NCBI GenBank assembly: GCA_027017505.1
Contig: JALUQR010000192.1
Coordinates: 1 to 7,873 of the forward strand
DNA from: a bacterium
Lineage (GTDB): Bacteria; Desulfobacterota; GWC2-55-46; DRQE01
Reading direction: 5' to 3'
Length of the DNA: 7,873 nt
A program made the translations under genes and the position numbers. Positions within the stretch are counted from its first letter, which is position 1. Each line of letters starts with the position of its first letter. Positions 5,746-7,873 of the stretch are shown piece after piece. The notes beneath the pieces were generated by a model that ran no database searches, was not told the DNA's origin, and saw only the letters and a list, made by a program, of their open reading frames with translations.

Positions 5746-6626
5746 ATCACATCCACAACTGCCTCGATGAATCTCTCAGAGGTATTGAGTGATGCTGTTC
5801 TTACAAACTCCATACCCAGTGACTCTGCGAGCCTTCTGAGGACTATGTCTATATCGTAGAGGGTCTCCACATGGTCTGCGACAAACCCCAGTGGCACAAG
5901 ACACACCCTTTTTATCCCCTGCTCTGATGCCTCCTTTATAACCTCCTCTGTGGATGGAGAAAGCCACCTGCCCTCTCTGCCTCTACTCTGGAAGGCAAGC
6001 CTTACAGGGGGCAGGCTCATCCTGGAAGACAGTGCGTCTATGGTTTCACGGAGTTTACTCTCGTAGGGGTCTTCCTCTGCGGGCTCCTGGGGAAGGCTGT
6101 GGGCTGTGAATACAAGGAGTGTGTCCTTACAGGAGCCTTTCAGTGCATCCTTTATGGTGTCTCTGAGTGCCTCTATGTAGAGTGGATGGGTGTGCCAGCC
6201 CTCAACGAACACCACATCCATGGGTGTGTTGAGTTTTCTCATGACCTCTTCCACAGCCCTTCTGTATCTGCCTGTTGCCAGAGGCGAGGTGTGAGAGGAC
6301 ATGACCACCACATAGAGCCTTTCTGTGCCCTCCCTGGCAATCCTTTCAACTGTCTCGTCTATTGATGGATACCAGTTGAGCATTGCCACATGTACGGTTA
6401 CATCCTCACCCCTTCTTTTAAGCCCCTCTTCTATGAGTTCTGCCTGCCTTTCTGTTATCGCAAGAAGGGGTGAGCGCCCACCTATGGCAGAATACCTCCT
6501 TTTTGCCCCTTCTATGACCTCTTTGGGCACATCCCTTCCCTCAAGCACCTTTCTTATAAAGGGCTCCACCTCTTCCACAGAGCGTGGCCCACCAAAGGCA
6601 AGTATGAGGACCGCTTTTTTATTCAT
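5721..6626 (-). CDS. hemH: Ferrochelatase
   Basis: This 301-residue protein inserts ferrous iron into protoporphyrin IX (or coproporphyrin III in the coproporphyrin branch). Its length fits the compact bacterial ferrochelatases without a C-terminal extension. Motifs: LILAFGGPRSVEEVEPF (7-23), IGGRSPL (48-54), catalytic TAHSLP with His176, FQSRGREGRWLSPST (212-226) and GFVADHVETLYDID (247-260) with catalytic Glu254. His176 and Glu254 correspond to the active-site His and Glu of B. subtilis ferrochelatase (His183, Glu264). No Cys cluster for an iron-sulfur centre is seen at the C-terminus. The protein is probably cytoplasmic or membrane-peripheral. Its ATG overlaps the hemE stop as ATGA (6623-6626), and its 3' end overlaps hemG by 25 nt, so all three are coupled in one transcript. 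Confidence 0.96.
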   Translation of the reverse strand: MNKKAVLILAFGGPRSVEEVEPFIRKVLEGRDVPKEVIEGAKRRYSAIGGRSPLLAITERQAELIEEGLKRRGEDVTVHVAMLNWYPSIDETVERIAREGTERLYVVVMSSHTSPLATGRYRRAVEEVMRKLNTPMDVVFVEGWHTHPLYIEALRDTIKDALKGSCKDTLLVFTAHSLPQEPAEEDPYESKLRETIDALSSRMSLPPVRLAFQSRGREGRWLSPSTEEVIKEASEQGIKRVCLVPLGFVADHVETLYDIDIVLRRLAESLGMEFVRTASLNTSERFIEAVVDVIWKKIRIS

Positions 6627-7657
6627 CTTTCCCGTGCACTTAATTCATGAACATAGTCCACAAGGGCCCTCACATTGTCCACAGGGGTTCCCACAATTAT
6701 ACCGTGTCCAAGGTTGAATATGTGGCCTGGTCTGCCCCCTGCCATTCTGAGTATGCCCTGAACCTGTTTTTTAATCTCATCACGCGGGGCAAAGAGCACT
6801 GCGGGGTCAAGGTTACCCTGGATTGCCCTTCTGTGGCCTATCCTCTGCCATGCAACATCGAGCCTTATCCGCCAGTCCACACCCACCACATCTCCTCCGC
6901 ATCCGCTTACAATATCTATGTAGGCTGATGTACCGGTGGAAAAGTTTATAACAGGCACCCTTCCGCTAACACCCTCTATGAGTCTTCTTGTGTGTTGCTG
7001 AACATGGTGTGAGTAGTCCTGGGGGCTCAGGGCACCTGCCCAGCTATCGAATATCTGTATGGCGTCTGCACCCGCATCTATCTGGGCGTTAACATACTCA
7101 ATAAGGGTTGAGGTTATACTCTCCATGAGCCTGTGCCAGAGGCTGGGGGCACCGTACATGAGCCTTTTTGCATGAAGGTAGTGTCTGGATGCCCCGCCCT
7201 CTATTATGTAGCTTGCAAGGGTAAAGGGGGCTGCGGAAAACCCTATAAGGGGGATTCTGTCTGCAAGCTCCCTTTTGACAAGCCTTATGGCATCAAGCAG
7301 ATAGGGAACATCCTCCCTGGGCTCTATTACGCGAAGGCTGTTTACATCCTTCTCGGTTCTAACAGGGTTCAGTATCACAGGCCCCTCGTTCTTTGCAAAC
7401 TCAAGCTTTATGCCCATGCCCTCAAGGGGTAGCAGTATGTCTGCAAATATTATGGCAGCATCCACATTGAGCTTTTCCACAGGCTGTAGGGTTACCTCAC
7501 AGGCTATCTCAGGGGTGGTGCACATCTCAAGGAAGGAATAACGCCTTCTTATATCCATGTACTCCTTCATGTACCTGCCTGCCTGACGCATGAGCCACAC
7601 GGGCGTGTAGTCCACAGGCTCACCCCTGCATGCCTTAAGAAATGTATCGTTCACCAC
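6623..7657 (-). CDS. hemE: Uroporphyrinogen decarboxylase
   Basis: This enzyme removes four carboxyl groups from uroporphyrinogen III to give coproporphyrinogen III in the cytoplasm. I choose GTG at 7655-7657 (344 residues). GGAGG at 7665-7669 sits 7 nt before it, and the mature family sequence starts here (NDTFLKACRGEPVDYTP). An upstream in-frame ATG (7691-7693) would put the ribosome binding site inside the gene. Motifs in the 344-residue numbering: PVWLMRQAGRY (19-29) with substrate-binding Arg24 and Arg28, FADIL with catalytic Asp73, GFSAAPFTLASYIIEGG (139-155) with Tyr150, DAIQIFDSWAG (198-208), GNLDP (281-285) and FNLGHGI (314-320) with His318. All expected active-site residues are present. 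It is the first gene of the operon, preceded by a strong promoter and a leader hairpin. Confidence 0.96.
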   Translation of the reverse strand: MVNDTFLKACRGEPVDYTPVWLMRQAGRYMKEYMDIRRRYSFLEMCTTPEIACEVTLQPVEKLNVDAAIIFADILLPLEGMGIKLEFAKNEGPVILNPVRTEKDVNSLRVIEPREDVPYLLDAIRLVKRELADRIPLIGFSAAPFTLASYIIEGGASRHYLHAKRLMYGAPSLWHRLMESITSTLIEYVNAQIDAGADAIQIFDSWAGALSPQDYSHHVQQHTRRLIEGVSGRVPVINFSTGTSAYIDIVSGCGGDVVGVDWRIRLDVAWQRIGHRRAIQGNLDPAVLFAPRDEIKKQVQGILRMAGGRPGHIFNLGHGIIVGTPVDNVRALVDYVHELSARER

Positions 7658-7664
7658 GGAAAGG

Positions 7665-7672
7665 CCTCCTTT
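7665..7672 (-). promoter_or_regulatory. Ribosome binding site that decides the hemE start
   Basis: AAAGGAGG on the minus strand precedes GTG 7657 by 7 nt. Its first five bases (AAAGG) are also part of the 3' arm of the leader hairpin, so access may depend on RNA folding. Confidence 0.75.
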
Positions 7673-7709
7673 ATTTAAGGTATGAACCACCATATACCCT
7701 GAATAAAGG
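7668..7709 (-). promoter_or_regulatory. hemE leader hairpin pairing with part of the Shine-Dalgarno sequence
   Basis: Read on the minus strand, CCTTTATT (7702-7709) pairs with AATAAAGG (7668-7675). After a 1x1 C/A mismatch, AGGGTAT (7694-7700) pairs with ATACCTT (7677-7683, one G-U) around a 10-nt loop. That makes 15 pairs in a 42-nt structure filling nearly the whole leader. The 3' arm contains the AAAGG of the ribosome binding site. No U-tract follows, so it is not a terminator. Confidence 0.5.
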
Positions 7710-7713
7710 CTTT

Positions 7714-7742
7714 ATTATAGAACTTACACACAATGTTTGCAA
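7714..7742 (-). promoter_or_regulatory. Promoter of the hemE-hemH-hemG-ABC operon
   Basis: On the minus strand TTGCAA (7737-7742), a 17-bp spacer and a perfect TATAAT (7714-7719). Transcription would begin near 7707, giving a leader of about 50 nt that starts at the foot of the hairpin. It is the best-looking promoter in the window. Confidence 0.7.
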
Positions 7743-7763
7743 GAATAGTGTTCGGGATGCGTG

Positions 7764-7769
7764 TACAAT
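7764..7769 (+). promoter_or_regulatory. Possible -10 element of a divergent plus-strand promoter
   Basis: TACAAT matches the -10 consensus at five of six positions and would start transcription near 7776, at the base of the stem-loop. A good -35 at 16-18 bp is lacking (TTGCAA at 7737-7742 is 21 bp away), so this is weak. Confidence 0.3.
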
Positions 7770-7772
7770 TAA

Positions 7773-7862
7773 GGGACAAGGTCTCCACCTTGATGTGGTA
7801 AGATTAAGGTGGATGAACTCCAGAGAACTTACCACACTGGAAAGGAGGAGATACCTTGTCCC
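7773..7862 (+). repeat. 90-nt imperfect inverted repeat / stem-loop at the right edge
   Basis: GGGACAAGGT (7773-7782) pairs perfectly with ACCTTGTCCC (7853-7862). Moving inward, CTCC (7783-7786) pairs with GGAG (7847-7850), CCTT (7788-7791) with AAGG (7842-7845), TGTGGTAAG (7794-7802) with CTTACCACA (7828-7836), and TGGA (7810-7813) with TCCA (7819-7822) in the apical loop. Only small bulges interrupt the long stem. The 3' arm contains AAAGGAGG and the TTG of the next gene. No T-run follows. It may be a regulatory RNA leader or the end of a mobile element. I cannot decide between them within this window. Confidence 0.7.
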
Positions 7863-7873
7863 CAATAGAATAT
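7856..7873 (+). CDS. Start of a plus-strand gene cut off by the window (TTG start)
   Basis: GGAGG at 7844-7848 lies 7 nt before TTG 7856-7858, the same spacing as at four or more other starts here. Only six codons (MSPIEY) are visible, so no function can be assigned. An alternative frame starting at ATG 7813 (MNSRELTTLERRRYLVPNRI) is also open to the edge but has poorer ribosome binding site spacing. The ribosome binding site and TTG lie within the stem-loop's 3' arm. Confidence 0.4.

Larger units (their letters stand above)
7658..7873. other. Divergent control region between hemE and a plus-strand gene cut off by the window
   Basis: This stretch is essentially non-coding for 200 bp. It holds the hemE promoter (7714-7742), the hemE leader hairpin (7668-7709), a plus-strand -10-like TACAAT (7764-7769), a 90-nt stem-loop (7773-7862) and a candidate TTG start (7856) at the edge. 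No tRNA or complete small gene is visible. Confidence 0.6.

Noticed and set aside
7658..7693. Longer start (ATG 7693) for HemE
   Set aside because: The ATG lies in the leader hairpin loop, and the strong AAAGGAGG would fall inside the coding region. The family sequence begins near GTG 7657.
7773..7862. Rho-independent terminator at the right edge
   Set aside because: The stem is long but has a large apical loop and no T-run on either strand at the expected position. A ribosome binding site lies in the arm, which points to another role.
7773..7862. Integron attC site or CRISPR repeat
   Set aside because: No GTTRRRY/RYYYAAC core sites and no repeated spacer-repeat units are present. There is a single inverted repeat only.
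7671..7865. Minus-strand 64-residue reading frame across the hemE control region
   Set aside because: It overlaps both hairpins and the hemE promoter, has no ribosome binding site, and its composition looks random.

Overview
The window looks like a chromosomal segment from a free-living, respiring bacterium with many c-type cytochromes. It has strong AAGGAGG-type ribosome binding sites, usually 7 nt before the start. Arg codons AGG/AGA and Ile codon ATA are frequent, and a large multiheme cytochrome carries fibronectin-like modules. Together these suggest a Nitrospirota/Thermodesulfovibrio-like or deltaproteobacterial-type organism. This is an inference from style, not from a marker gene. Base composition and codon style look uniform, and I see no rRNA, tRNA, CRISPR array or complete mobile element.

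Left part (1-690): two small minus-strand genes. One is an amphipathic, charged protein of unknown function cut by the window edge (start at 198). The other is an 84-residue protein with two membrane segments (284-538). Each has a strong Shine-Dalgarno sequence and a candidate sigma-70-type promoter. A divergent intergenic region (539-693) also carries a plus-strand promoter for the next gene.

Plus-strand part (694-2784): a macro-domain protein of the YmdB/O-acetyl-ADP-ribose deacetylase type, possibly read from a leaderless mRNA. It is followed by a 488-residue protein that joins an N-terminal receiver-like domain, one membrane segment and a periplasmic part with five CxxCH heme sites around two fibronectin-III-like modules. 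Two 6-2-6 palindromes lie just before the cytochrome gene.

Minus-strand operon (7657 down to 2788): hemE, hemH, hemG (hemY type), an ABC ATPase and an ABC-2 permease. They are tightly packed (4-nt ATGA overlap, 25-nt overlap, 7-nt gap, 4-nt ATGA overlap). HemE, HemH and HemG carry out late heme-synthesis steps. The ABC pair is in the same transcription unit and is therefore a candidate for heme/porphyrin-linked transport, although its substrate cannot be read from sequence. A promoter with a perfect TATAAT and a leader hairpin that pairs with part of the hemE ribosome binding site precede hemE.

Right edge (7658-7873): a divergent control region. Besides the hemE promoter and leader hairpin it holds a roughly 90-nt near-continuous imperfect stem-loop (7773-7862) on the plus-strand side. 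Its 3' arm contains a perfect Shine-Dalgarno sequence and a TTG start for a gene cut off by the window. This stem-loop is the least explained and most interesting structure here.
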